Positions 41,936 through 54,100 of a stretch of 64,000 nucleotides of DNA are shown here, piece after piece. A model generated the notes under the pieces. That model worked only from the letters and a program-made list of their open reading frames with translations, ran no database searches and was not told the DNA's origin. The translations under genes were made by a program, and so were the position numbers. This stretch comes from Melampsora larici-populina 98AG31 (lineage: Eukaryota > Basidiomycota > Pucciniomycetes > Pucciniales > Melampsoraceae): the NCBI RefSeq assembly GCF_000204055.1, contig NW_006768766.1:2966524-3030523 (forward strand), written 5' to 3'. Position 1 is the stretch's first letter; every line of letters starts with the position of its first letter.

Positions 41936-44900
41936 ATGGCTACGTCATCTCCTAAGAGGTCAGAAAACCGTGTGGGATCGATACCAACCTCATCGAGCTC
42001 CTCAGCAGCTTCTGCTAGCTATCCTCCTTCGCCTCGTTCACCAGCATTTGTCTCAAACTCAAACTCAAATTCAAATTCAAACTTGAATTCACTCTTCACT
42101 TCCTTGTTACGAGTGGACTCGATCGGTCGTTCCACCCTTGGCCGGCGCCTCTTTGGCTCAGCCCGCTCAATCCCTCAGGATGAAACTTCAGGATGGATAT
42201 ACGACCTGGCCCGTCGACCAGCAGCTGGAGAAAGGGTGGCTCAAAGCTACCTAGATCGCACCGCGATCGATTGGGCGTACGAGGATCGCAAGGAACGCGC
42301 ACGACTCGAGGCAATCGCCATGCGTACAGGACTCGCAGCAGGGCTTGTCACACAACTCGTCGAGACTAGCGTCCCTTGGATAATCGTCATATCCATTGGT
42401 GTTGCCGTTGGACTCGTGGCCGGCTGCTTAGATGTGCTAGCTGGTTGGCTCGGTGATCTGCGGATGGGTCGATGTGGTTATGCTTTTTATTTAAACAAGA
42501 ATAGTTGTTGTTCAGGACTTGAGCGTGAGTGCAGATATGATAAGACTACCTTCAAGCTAGCCGGTCATCTCCGTGCATCGGCTGTCATTATCATGACTTC
42601 ATGATCTTCTGTCTCTCCGTTATGCAATGCATTTTTCTCATGTATTGGTGTTTATCGTATTGCCAATTCTGAAGTGAAACGTATTCTTTCTGCTGGTTTT
42701 TGAAAACATGCTCTTCGCCTATCCAAAGCCCACGAAGAGTGTTATGAATGGGAGACGTGGCCCGCTGTCTTTCAACTAAGTCAAGGTCCTCTCTCAGCTT
42801 TCTTACAGTATGTGATGTACATTGCAGGATCCGTAAGCTACAATTCTTGTGCAACCGTTTCATTTGAACTTGGTGTCATATGTTGCTGGGAATGGCAAAC
42901 TATGTTTGGCTTCGTATCATTCTCGAGATGCACCAATTGACGTGAACTAATGCTCCGGGTCCCGATTTGCACTGTTGTGTGTTGAAAACATATAGGTTAG
43001 CTTCGCTGGCGTGGCGGCAATTTTAGTGCGAAGTTTTGCGCCGTTTGCTTTCCATACCGGCATGTAAGTCGCGAATCCAGTTGCGCTTGGCTCCACCTAA
43101 ACTGACTAGCGTCTTGGACTTTGCATGATGCATAAAAATTCTTCAGCCCAGAGATCAAGGTAATCTTATCGGGATTTATATTTCGACACTATTTGAGCGC
43201 TTGGACTCTCATCATCAAGGCCATCGGTCTGGTATGTCAAATTCCTATCCGACGTATATTGTATGAAGCAATCTCAAGCTTCGAAATCTACCAGGCATTT
43301 GCTGTTGCTTCGGGACTATCACTAGGCAAGGAAGGTCCGTTGGTACATGTGTCATGCTGTGTAGGCAATTTGATCATCCAACCGTTCCGAGTCTTCAGAG
43401 ATAACGAAGGTCCGTGAAGTCAATTGAGATTATCAATCCGTGTAACTTTATTTTGTGACGATCCGAGCATATCATGTCTGTTTTTCTTCAGCCAGGAAGC
43501 GTGAGATGCTATCTGCAGCTGCAGCGGCCGGCGTCAGTGTCGCATTTGGTGCTCCGCTTGGCGGTGTCTTGTTTGTATTAGGTATGGATCCTTCAAGTCT
43601 CCAATACATCTCAGTTGTTGTGATCAGCTGGGTAAAGTCAACCTGATAGGCACTCCATTATCCGCATAATCAATAATCCTGATTCACGTTATCATTTCAT
43701 TCCAAAAGAGGAACTGTCACTCTCCTCTCTTCCGCAGGCTACACTATGGCGAGCTTTTGTGTGTGCAGTGGTAGCCACGATGACGCTGCAGTATTTTGAC
43801 CCTTTCAAGTCAGGAAAATTAGTATTATTTCAAGTACAGAGTGAAGGCCAAGTTTGGCGAGCATTTGAGCTCGTGCCTTGGGTGTTCCTGGGTCTCTGTG
43901 GTGGTTTATTTGGAGCTGCCTTCATCCGCGTGTGAGTAGTCTTCCACGATATAATTTGTATATCACGATATTACTCACGATCATTTTTCTTTCACATCAG
44001 CAACATTGAATATGCAAAGATCAGACGATCTTCGGCTCTGGTGAATCATCCTATCTTTGAAGTACTAGGAGTGGCAACCTTCACGTCTTTGTTATCATAT
44101 CTCTTAACATTCACGAGGTATATACATCTTCGCCTGTCAGACGCTATCGAATGCTGATATATGAAGATCATCGTTCATTGCTTGATGATCTGATAGGGTC
44201 CCCACGTCACAACTTGTAGAAGCCTTGTTTCAAGACTGTGGTAAAAGACCTGCTGATCCGTTCGGATTGTGCGAGTTGAGTGTTCGGTCACAACAGCCAC
44301 TTCACTACCTTTTCTGCTCATCCTAAAAACTGATGACCCATCTAAAATTGTGCCGTACAGCCCGAATCATGTGATATTGACCATGATCATGTTGGTCATC
44401 TGCGCTCTCTCGCGCTCAGCCATCACAGCAGTAACGTTTGGAATTCAAGTTCCTTCCGGTATTTTTCTTCCTGCCATCGGTATTGGGGCTTGTTTTGGTC
44501 GTGCCGTTGGGATCTTCATGAATGCATGGCAGCAAAGTTATCCGAGTTTCTGGTTGTTTGGCGCCTGTCCACCAGAAGGCGCTTGTATATGTGCGTAGCT
44601 GACCAGGGACCACAGCTAATGACTGCTATGACCACGAAACATACCTTCACTAACCTTGACATCATCAATGCGGGTGTTACTTCTCATTTAGCCCCGCAAG
44701 TGTACGCCGTGATTGGTGCTGCCTCTGCGGTCGGAGGACTCACCCGCATGACAATCAGCTTGGTCGTCATCATCTTTGAATTAACGGGCGCCGTGGAGCT
44801 AGTACTTCAGATCATGATGGCAGTCATGATATCAAAGTTCACCGCTGATTACTTCTCAGTGGATGGTATCTACGAAGGTAAAGTGACCTTTCACAATTTT

Positions 44901-46076
44901 GGCAACTCTAAATCGTTATTTGACTGACCAAAAAATTCTTGTTACTGTGTTCTAGCATGGATCAACTTCAGGGGCTACCCTTACTTAAGTCCTAAAGACA
45001 GTTTCAGCCGTGTCGATCTAAATGCAAAAGACATTATGGTAACTGAGATAGTCAGCTTGCCAGCAAAAGGTTGGACATTGGACACCTTGGGTATGTGTCC
45101 CGGATTGATTGCTTCGCTCGCGCACCTGTTGATGCTCTGTGTCTCGTGGTACTCTGTAACTTTATAGAGGAAGAAGCAAGAAGACACACCTACAAAGGAT
45201 ATCCGATCGTTTCTGACCATGACCATAACCTTTTGATGGGTTACATTCCGAGTAATGAGCTAAAATTTGCCTTAAGTAGGTGATGCTCCTTACACTCTCA
45301 TCGTCTCTTAAAACCTCAACATAAGATGCGGCTCTTGTGGAGTTTCAAATAAGACCACCAGACAATTTGTCACATCCTCCCTTTATTCACAATCGTCGCG
45401 CCTTTGACGCGTCTCATTCCTGCTAAATGCCTGAATACTGATCAAACTTGCTCTATGAACCTTGTTTATAGAACAAGCCCGCTCCGATTGGCCTGGAACA
45501 ACGCCATGTCATTTCTTTTCTCGAGCTGAACCTTCCCATAGACAACCTTCATCTTCAACCAATGAAACCAATCAGAGGCCTGATCCGGCTGCACAGTCTA
45601 TTGACCTTAACAAATGGGTTGACGAGGTGGGTGATCGGTATATGATTAAGGGTTTTCCAGACTAAAGTTGACGATGAGTAACGTAGGCACCTTTGACTCT
45701 GGAGCTTAATACGCCTGTGGAGACAGTTTTACAATATTTCCAAAGATTGGTGAGGATACTTGAAGCTCGTGTTATCAAGCTCTATTTGCAGGCTTTGGTC
45801 CTGAGCTAGCTGCTGATGATTATTCAAAAACAACTGCAGGGATTGAAAAATATGATCTTCACATCGCATGGCGTACTAGTTGGAATGATCACCAAAAAGG
45901 TCAGCAAATCTCAAAACCATTTTTATCCATGCTGTATGAGATAACTGATTGAAGACTCGGCGCTTTAAATGATTTAGGATTTGTATAAATACGTAAGATC
46001 ACCATTTTATTCATCTGAACCTCAAACATCAGAACACAATATACATACACAGTACATACCTCTGGAGATGAATTGA
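41936..46076 (+). CDS. CLC-type chloride channel / Cl-/H+ antiporter
   Basis: An integral membrane anion transporter of the CLC family (yeast Gef1-like), expected in Golgi, vacuolar or endosomal membranes to balance charge during acidification. The N-terminus is Ser/Asn-rich and cytosolic ([15 protein letters not shown] precedes the first membrane helix). About a dozen short introns separate exons that together carry the family signatures: [56 protein letters not shown] with the gating Glu, [56 protein letters not shown] and [31 protein letters not shown]. Two CBS-like segments follow ([20 protein letters not shown] with [32 protein letters not shown] with [20 protein letters not shown]), ending at TGA 46074-46076. 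One join near 44265-44300 is unclear: LCEL and the next exon are in different frames, so there may be an unusual intron or a frameshift. The usual GSGIPE reads HTGIPE here. Confidence 0.9.
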
Positions 46077-47026
46077 AAGGCTTTTGATGAAAGTGTCAAT
46101 GAAAAGAAATTTTAGGACTCTAGGATCTTGTTGATGTATTTGAGAGATCTGGAATTGTGTATGTCAATAATGGGAGTTAGAATGTCAACTTGGTGATCAT
46201 TTGAAACATACGATATCTGAATTTAGCAATGCGAATGAATTATTTTTCCTGCTTATGTTGTTGAAAGCTCGGCAAAAAGATGTAGTAAATTCATATTTTT
46301 CTGATGTCCATTATCGATCAAACAATGATCCCATCTTGCCACTTTACGCAGATCAAAAGTCATGATGATTGTTTTTCAGATCATTCATACAAGATGCCAA
46401 TCTTATTCGAAGAAAGACAACACTGAATAACTTTCTGTGAAGCTTTGTCTGTGTCTCTATGTGGAATTGCATTGACAAGGCGCTTGAGCACCCCGTGATA
46501 CAAAGTCTCAAACTCGATGCATGGAATGCTCCGAATAATACAAGCTGAATTACAATTCTTCAATAACTATTTGGTCTTGGTCATTGAGTTTAGATAAAGT
46601 AGAGAAAGTCAAATGACTTGGAGGGCTTCGAGTATCGAGGACCTCGAACACCATGTGTCATATCTCCTTGAGATCGTAGTGGCGAGATCGATGAGCATGA
46701 AATTTTCAGCTTTGTGCCTGGATGGTCCATGCCCTCCCAAAAAGAGTTGACCAGACGCGCTTGAACTTTTTGTCGCGTGAGTGTCTGCTCAGCTATGAAG
46801 CAAAATAGAATTTCGAACTTCTCTCTTAAAGATCGACTGAGCTACTTTGAACATCAACAAAAAACAAACATCATTTATCACTTCTTGGTCTACATACTTC
46901 TCATCAGACAAGTTTTAACCAATTTTTTTCAAAAATGCTTTACCTCACTTCTGATCAACTTCCGGTGTGTAAGCCTCAATAGAATCAAAACTGGTACTGA
47001 AATCTAGATGTTATCAAAACTGACGT
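46077..47026. other. Intergenic stretch with a repeated fragment
   Basis: No supported gene. Around 46210-46320 the text (GAATTTAGCAATGCGAATGA, CATATTTTTCTGATGTCCAT) is a diverged match to 63615-63870, indicating a dispersed repeat, probably an old transposon remnant. Confidence 0.45.
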
Positions 47027-49298
47027 ATGATTGTAGTCATTCCACTTGGATTGATTGGGTGTTATAGATACCTATGGTATATCATTCGAATACTCGCCAG
47101 TATATGTTATCAACCTATCCCGATTCCTGATGATCCAACCTATCTGGCGGAGGAAGACGTGACTGTAAGACGTGAATTTTCCTTGAAATCCCAAGTTGAA
47201 GAACCGATCAGCTCATCTTGTTTCACCTGGGACTCTTTTCGTCAGATCATCGTACCAACCATCGACGCGGATGATTCATTTGCTGATGCTGCGCGATCAT
47301 GGCTTGCGAATAATCCACGGGAGATCATTATCGTCACCGAAACATCAGTTGCAGCTGCGTTAGAAAAACTGGCCATAGAAGTAGATGGACCACCACTCGA
47401 TCCCGAATTACGCGACGCATTTCCTCATACAGTTTCACTCAATGAATCCACCCACGGAATTCCATCCTCCAATAATGATGACATCAAGAACCCAAAGAAA
47501 GGAAGAATCAGAGTGATCACCGTACCTAAAGCAAATAAACGATTACAGATGGCCGCAGGAATTCAAGAAACAAGAACCGATATCATTGTGTTTGCAGATG
47601 ATGATGCACTTTGGCCTAAGACTCTTTTGGCATCTGTTTTAGCATGTTTTGAAGATCAATCAATTGGTGGTGTGGGAACTTCTCAAGTTGTAAAACCATG
47701 TAATCCATCCGGCAAATTAACCGTATGGGAAACATTAGCAGCCTTTAGATTAACGATTCGGAATATCGAAATCTCAGCATCCACTCATATAGATGGAGGA
47801 ATTCCATGTTTATCAGGTAGAACAGCAGCATATCGTACGATGATTTTAAAAGATCCAAAGTTTTTAGACGGATTTACACATGATTTTTGGAAAGGAAAGT
47901 ATCATTTGAATTCAGGTGATGATAAGTTCTTAACACGTTGGATGGTAAGTCATGGTTGGAAAACTTATGCACAATGTTGTAAAGAAGCTGAATTACAAAG
48001 TACTATGAAACCGGATTGGAGATTTTTAAAACAAGTCTTACGTTGGACTCGTAATACTTGGAGATCTGATTTAAGGAGTATGTTTATGGAACGTCATATT
48101 TGGTGGATTCATCCTTATGTTGCATTTACGATGGTAGATAAAGTGATTAAGTTGAGTTGTTGTTTTTTCTATGATGAATGAATTCCAATGATTTGAAGCT
48201 GATTGATTTGATTTGATGATTCTTAGTCCATTCACTTTACTCGCTGGACCTTGTTTAGTTTTATATTTAATGATTCGTTCTTCTGCCGGTAATGCACCTA
48301 ATGGATTTCACTTACCAGCATGGAACATAATCTTTTCATATATCGCATGGCTCTTAATCACCCGAACACTTAAACTTTTACCACATCTTTATAAAAGACC
48401 ACAAGATATAATTTATATTCCAGTCTGGTTATTATTTGGTTATTATTTCGCTGTGATGAAATTATATGCGCTTATGACGCTTCATGTGACAGGGTGGGGA
48501 ACAAGAGAAGGAATAGATGATCCGACTGCAGCTACCGCTGCAGCTGAGATGCAACAGAAAGAGAAAGAAAATATTCATCATTCACAACAACAACAAGAAC
48601 CTGGTTTATCTGAGATTGGAGTAGAAGAAAGGATTCGATATAATCATTATCTTGAAGAGGATCAAAGAGTATATCATCATGATGACTATCAAGGTGATTA
48701 TCGAGTAGGAAGTCATGATGGTGATTATCGAGTAGGAAGTCATGATGGTGATTATCGAGTAGGAAGTCATGCTGGTGATTATCGAGTAGGAAGTCATGCT
48801 GGTCAACGAGGATTGAGTCATGATGCTCATCGAGTAGGCCGTCATCAAGGGTTTCAAAGTGAAGAAGATGAGATTGTAGATAGATATTATGAAAGTACAT
48901 CAAGAATGGAGAATGATCCATCAAATCAAAGTGGTCAAGAAGGATCAAGAGTTACAAGAAATCAAGAAAATTATCAATCTCACTCTCAACAACCACAACA
49001 ACAACCTACACTGAAATTGATTTCTACTTATAAAGCACCATTGCACAATCCATTCTCACCACCTCAACCGATTCATCAATCTACTGCTAATGCTACAACT
49101 ACCATGGAAATTAAACCGGAATTGGATCTATTACCCGAGACATCAAATCATCCATCATCATCGTCATCATCATCAAATCATTTAAATCGCCATCACGAGA
49201 CTAGTTTCCTTGGTACTGGATCAGGATTACCCACAGAGCCGGTGGTTGAAATTTCCATCACTTCACCTGACCTTAGGAGAAGAAGATATTATTATTAA
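47027..49298 (+). CDS. Family-2 glycosyltransferase, Cps1-like polysaccharide synthase
   Basis: A membrane-bound processive glycosyltransferase related to fungal Cps1/hyaluronan-synthase-like enzymes that make surface polysaccharide. An N-terminal membrane segment (IVVIPLGLIGCYRYLWYIIRI) precedes YQPIPIPDDPTY. An intron at about 47165-47250 joins EDVT to IIVPTIDADDSF. Catalytic features follow: a nucleotide-sugar region (RIRVITVPKANKRLQMAAGI), the metal-binding VFADDDALWP, GGVGTSQ, PCLSGRTAAYR, the acceptor-site SGDDKFLTRW and a QxxRW-type VLRWTRNTWRSD. Membrane helices are encoded after an intron whose donor near 48160-48190 I cannot place (SPFTLLAGPCLVLYLMI, WNIIFSYIAWLLI, VWLLFGYYFAVMKLY). 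The cytosolic tail of about 250 residues is Gln/Ser/His-rich with a tandem GDYRVGSH repeat and ends at TAA 49296-49298. Confidence 0.88.
48690..48810 (+). repeat. 27-bp coding tandem repeat
   Basis: Four near-perfect copies of a 27-bp unit encoding GDYRVGSHD/A within the tail of the glycosyltransferase. The copies differ by one codon (GAT/GCT), so they are recent and could vary in number. Confidence 0.88.
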
Positions 49299-50319
49299 AA
49301 GTTTCATTTAATGATTTAAATCCAATCAACTTTCTGCTCAAATTAATTTCAATTGATTATCTTGACTTTCTTGCTTTGAAATCATTTGTACTGAACTACT
49401 TTTCATCTTCTTGAATTCTCTTTCTCGTTTTTTTCGTGTGTGTGTGTGTCTTGTGATTGATTTTCTCACCTTGATTGTTCTTTTTGAATCCGCATAATAG
49501 ATTAGAGAGGATTGTAGTATGTATGTATGTATGCAGCGGAAGATTGGCGAATGTATAGAGAGGTTGTGTATGTATCATAATGTATCATAGTGATGAGGAT
49601 ATCTCTTGTGATGCTTGAAATGACACGTGCCCTTTATCTTGAAGACCAAGACTCATGATTTGAATCAAGAAAGTCGAGAAATATGGTTACGTAGATCCAC
49701 TTTTAACTTTTCTTTGGAAACTTGGGGATAAGACTTAAGTTGAGTTGGTTGTGGTGAAGTGAAGTGAAGTCAAGGAGAATGAGAAGGAGATCAATAATTT
49801 AAAGATGGTAAACAATTCACCGAATGATATTGATGAGTGCATATATTTGGATATCTGAATTGGTACACACTTATTCCTATGTGGGACTTTGTTGAGTTTA
49901 ATTCCTATCGATCTAGAATTCTACTCACTGCTACTCACTGGTTCAATTGACAATTCCATTCTGATTTTCTCACTGAATGAATTTCTTCCATTAGATTTCT
50001 TCATACATCTTCCCTTATCATTTGAACTTCTTTCGCTGTCAATCTTTGTTCGCTCAAAACCTTATCCCTTTTTCTCGTTTTGCTTTTACTTTTCCCCTTT
50101 GTGATTGTGATCAAACCCATCTTTAAGTTTAACTTGAACTTTTGACTCTTACAACCCCTTTTTGATTTCATTCTTCTTGCCTTTGAATCGTCTATCCTTT
50201 TTTCTCTTCTCTTGATTACGTTCTCGATTTAGCTATAATATAATTGATTTACGATCTCATCTTCATCTTCAGATTGATTTCTTTATTTTGATCATTCATC
50301 AAGCGATTCACCAATCTCA
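49299..50319. other. Intergenic region, divergent low-complexity tracts
   Basis: No supported gene. It contains GTGTGTGTGTGT-type and GTATGTATGTATG simple repeats (49437-49535) and a long CT/T-rich tract before 50320 that looks like a fungal promoter and 5' leader. Confidence 0.5.
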
Positions 50320-50846
50320 ATGAATACTCATATTACCGCTACCACTACTATGTCCAGTAGTGCTAATTCCATGACTGCTACTACTACAACGCAACTTCAT
50401 CCTACTATCAATCTTGAACCTATCACTATCAATTTGAATACATCATCTGAAAGTGAGAATGAAAGCATAAATGAATCGTCAAGTGCTAGTCCAGTTCGAT
50501 CGTTCATAATTCATTCAAGACCTTCACTTTCATCAGTTTATTATAATTCAAATTGCAGTGCTGATGAAGATGATTTGATAGCAAGAACTTCAATCTCAAC
50601 TCAAAACTTAGAAATGAATCAAGTGGAAAAAGATGGAACAAGAACGTCAAACGAATTCACATTAGAATCAAATCAAAACGATGGTCAAGAGGTCTTATTG
50701 ACTGATGAACTCACAACACCTCGTCATCTTCAAACTGAATTTATACATCCACTTCATTTGGATTCATCAAAAAATCAATCATCAACTTCAAACTTGATTC
50801 TTTCATCATTAAAATCTAATAAGAATTCAATCAATGATAGAGTGAG
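50320..50846 (+). CDS. Ser/Thr/Asn-rich exon, possible first exon of the VPS9 gene
   Basis: The ATG at 50320 follows a CT-rich leader and opens a low-complexity Thr/Ser/Asn-rich frame with acidic stretches (ESENESINESSS, SADEDDLIARTS). It is closed by a probable donor GTGAGTCTC at 50841. I could not place the acceptor with confidence; one candidate lies among the Gln codons near 51240. It may be the first exon of the downstream VPS9-domain gene or a separate small gene. No domain is recognised. Confidence 0.45.
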
Positions 50847-51131
50847 TCTCATTTTATATTTTTACCTCCATCCACCTTGGTGTTGTAAAGTAAGATAGAG
50901 AGACAACTGAACAGTTTCTGACACAAGTCATGAACTTAAATCTCAATTTATGTTGTAAATCAAGATTACCTAATCTTAATGAATTTTTTAACCGATAACT
51001 GATTGGGTTTCTTTTTTTTTCTTTCCCTTTCTTCTCAATTCAACACTTTCAACTTGCCACAACAACGAACTTCTCAACTTTCCTTGAAAAACCATTCAAT
51101 CAACCTATCAAAACAAAACAAAACTATCATC

Positions 51132-54100
51132 ATGTCGTTAACCAACTTTCATTCAACCAATCCATCAAAATTATCAAAATCATCATCCACTTTACCTTTA
51201 TCTTCATCTTCTTCCTTAACTCAATTTACAAATCAACAGCAACAGCAGCAGCAAAATCAGCAAAACTTGAATCGTCCATCTCCACCTCGCATACAAACTC
51301 CCGACCTTGGAATCCCATTCTCAAGTCAAAATCTCAAATCTACCCTTGAACATCCAAATCATCATAATGTTCAATCAAATTCCAATTCAAATCATCATCA
51401 TCATCCTCAAACTATCAATACTACTACCCCAAAGAATACTACTGTCGTTCATAACAATCTCATTTCTTCAACTTCCCCCAAGATCTCATTCAATCCTACC
51501 AAACTATCAAATCAAATCTCATCACTTCATCATTCCATATCATCCAATCAATCTACATCCATCAAAACATCATCCATCTCGACAGTATCCATGCATGACC
51601 AAGCGAAGCCATCTACTTCTTCAATTCCTGCGGACCATCAAACTTCAATCTCAGCTCGAGCTACAAACAACGTTAACTCTTTTCCTCGGACTTTGAACAA
51701 ACTTGAACCTACTCAATCCTCTACGATCTCTAAGCAGAACCCACCCAACTCATCTTCATCCCAACCTAAACTCAGCTCACTACCATCTCCTATTAACTTA
51801 TCACAATCAACTGCAATCTCCTCTCAGCCATTCCCTTCAACTCATCCCTCAAATCAACTCAAGCCTAATCTCACTTCAGATTCATCGCAGATCACCCCTC
51901 AACACTCTCTTGAACATCTCGAACATCCCGAACACTCCGAATCTCCTCTCGCTTCTTCTCCTCGTGACGACCCTCCTCACTCGCCCGTGACCTCTATCAT
52001 GACTCCTGCTCAGAAAATCGCTCGAGAAGTTCGGCGCTCTTTTTCACTTGCTGCATCACCACCTGCACTGCATCATACCTCACAGAACTCACACATTGAA
52101 CGAAATAATAACATATCATCATCTCTTCCTCAGCCCATCGATCCTGCTTCAATCTCACCATCTGAACCTTCTCTGCTTGACCCTTCAAATCACAGTCTCA
52201 CACCCGCGCAAGCTGTAGCGCATCAAGCCCGCCTCATGTCTACTACCCTCACCAATGTCACTGAATCTGTAACTGCTTCTACTTCAAGCATTCCTGTCAC
52301 TCAAGCCACATCCAACTCGAACATCGCTTCTACATCCAACCTTTCATCCGAACTCACCGCGTCTTTCTGTAAACTCAAACTCAAAAAGGCATTGACACCC
52401 TCGAAACCGGACTTGAAAGTCTCCCTGACCAAGTCTGACTCTCCCAACACCATTACTCCTGAACCTGCTTTCCGAGTGATCTCTGGTCGCAAAGGCCACC
52501 CTGGAGATGGAAAGGATCAGACAGCAATTGTGCGGCCGCTCGATACTGGTCCCGTAAGGATTCAGTCTTGTCCTTTTTCGATTTCACTCAAGATATTGAC
52601 ATGATGTCTTTGCTCTACTCTACATAGAATGCTGAAAAGATTACCGAACCCAAAGCTGTCAAAGCCTGCCCGAGTGTCTCATCTAAGCTGCCATTGGTCG
52701 GTATTTCTTTCTTCATCCTTTTACGGTGACAAGATCAACAGACCAAAAATCCTGATATGCCTTCTTACTGACTTGACATCATACCATTTCTCAAGCACAC
52801 TTCGGGGTCTCATCCACCAGCTCCAACCAGTCCCAAGGCCACTACATTTCTCACCTCTCCACGACTACTCCCATCTGTTCAAGTCGTCGAGCCCAGTCCT
52901 TCGCCCGTAAGACCTGGTTCAACAAGTCTCGCCCCCTCTCCCGTCTCACCAACGCCTCTTGCGCCTCTTGTACTTACCCCTGCCGACAACCCCCCTCTGA
53001 TCCCACTGGCCGTATTTCCGACTTATAACGAAGAAGAAGAAGATTCAGGCTCAGTAGATTTTACAGATCCAGAAGCTGAGATAACAGAGGAAGAGGAAGA
53101 AGAAAGTGAGGAAGAAGAAGATTACGATTCAAATCCGCTTTACATTGTCCTCTCGACATCCCTTTCACCTAGACTCAAAGACGCTTATGACTCGGCAAAA
53201 TTGGTGTTACTACCAACTCGACGTGCTTTACCTCTTGATATGCCCCGCAAGTTACCCGATCCAAATATCGAGTTTGAATCTGAATGGGAACAATGGATTG
53301 CTGCACATACCTTTGTTGCTGCTGGACCTGATACCGCTTCCTCGGGCTCTAAAGAATCTGGAAAGGGTGGTGTTGAATGGGTCGGTATATCTAAATCAGA
53401 AGACCGGAGAGTCCACCTCTCCCTGAAGCCAGGAACAGGCATCGCCGAGGTTCGACTCATCATGTCACGGCCTGGTCCCTCCTCATCCACCACCACCACC
53501 ACTCCTGCCGTCCTTTCAATCAACAAGCCCATTGTGACACCTCACAGAACTGACGCGAGCACTGAGTCCGATTTGACACCGGCTCTGCGGACTGCGCCCG
53601 AGTTTGATCCTCAACGCACCATACGCGCCAAAGAACCTCATAACCTCCCCGATCCGATACCAGTGTCCAACAGGTTCTCTAACATCTCCACAGTAACGTC
53701 TGACTTGACCAATACGACAAGTTGTTCATCATCGTCAGCTGCGCGTTCCAACCTCCTTCGTTCACCTTCCGCTGCTACCGACACCTCCTTGCCATTTACC
53801 CAGTCTTCTTCTGGAGTTTCTCGTGCTTCCTCTGAAGGATGGTCTGATATGCCTACTACACCCCCCATCAATCCCGACCTCATCGTTGGCAAATCAGATC
53901 AGCTCATGGGCTCACAAGTTGAGACCGTCATCAACGTTCAATATGCTAAAATCATCTCTGAAGAAACTATGTATCGCTCACCCCCGCGGCGTGTCCCAAG
54001 CCCAGCGGTCGCATTGGAATCAGCTCTTTCAGGTTCAAAAGCTAAAAAGGGCAAGGAAGTAGAACAGCGGCTAAGGTTTAAAGCACCCAAGTGGTTAAGG

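Noticed and set aside
48532..48948. Minus-strand His/Asp-rich and Ser/Ile-rich repeat ORFs
   Set aside because: They are antisense shadows of the 27-bp coding repeat in the glycosyltransferase.
51307..51990. Alternative-frame Leu/Ile-rich ORFs over the VPS9 gene N-terminus
   Set aside because: They arise from reading the Ser/Asn/His codons in another frame; the main frame joins in register to the downstream exons and the VPS9 domain.
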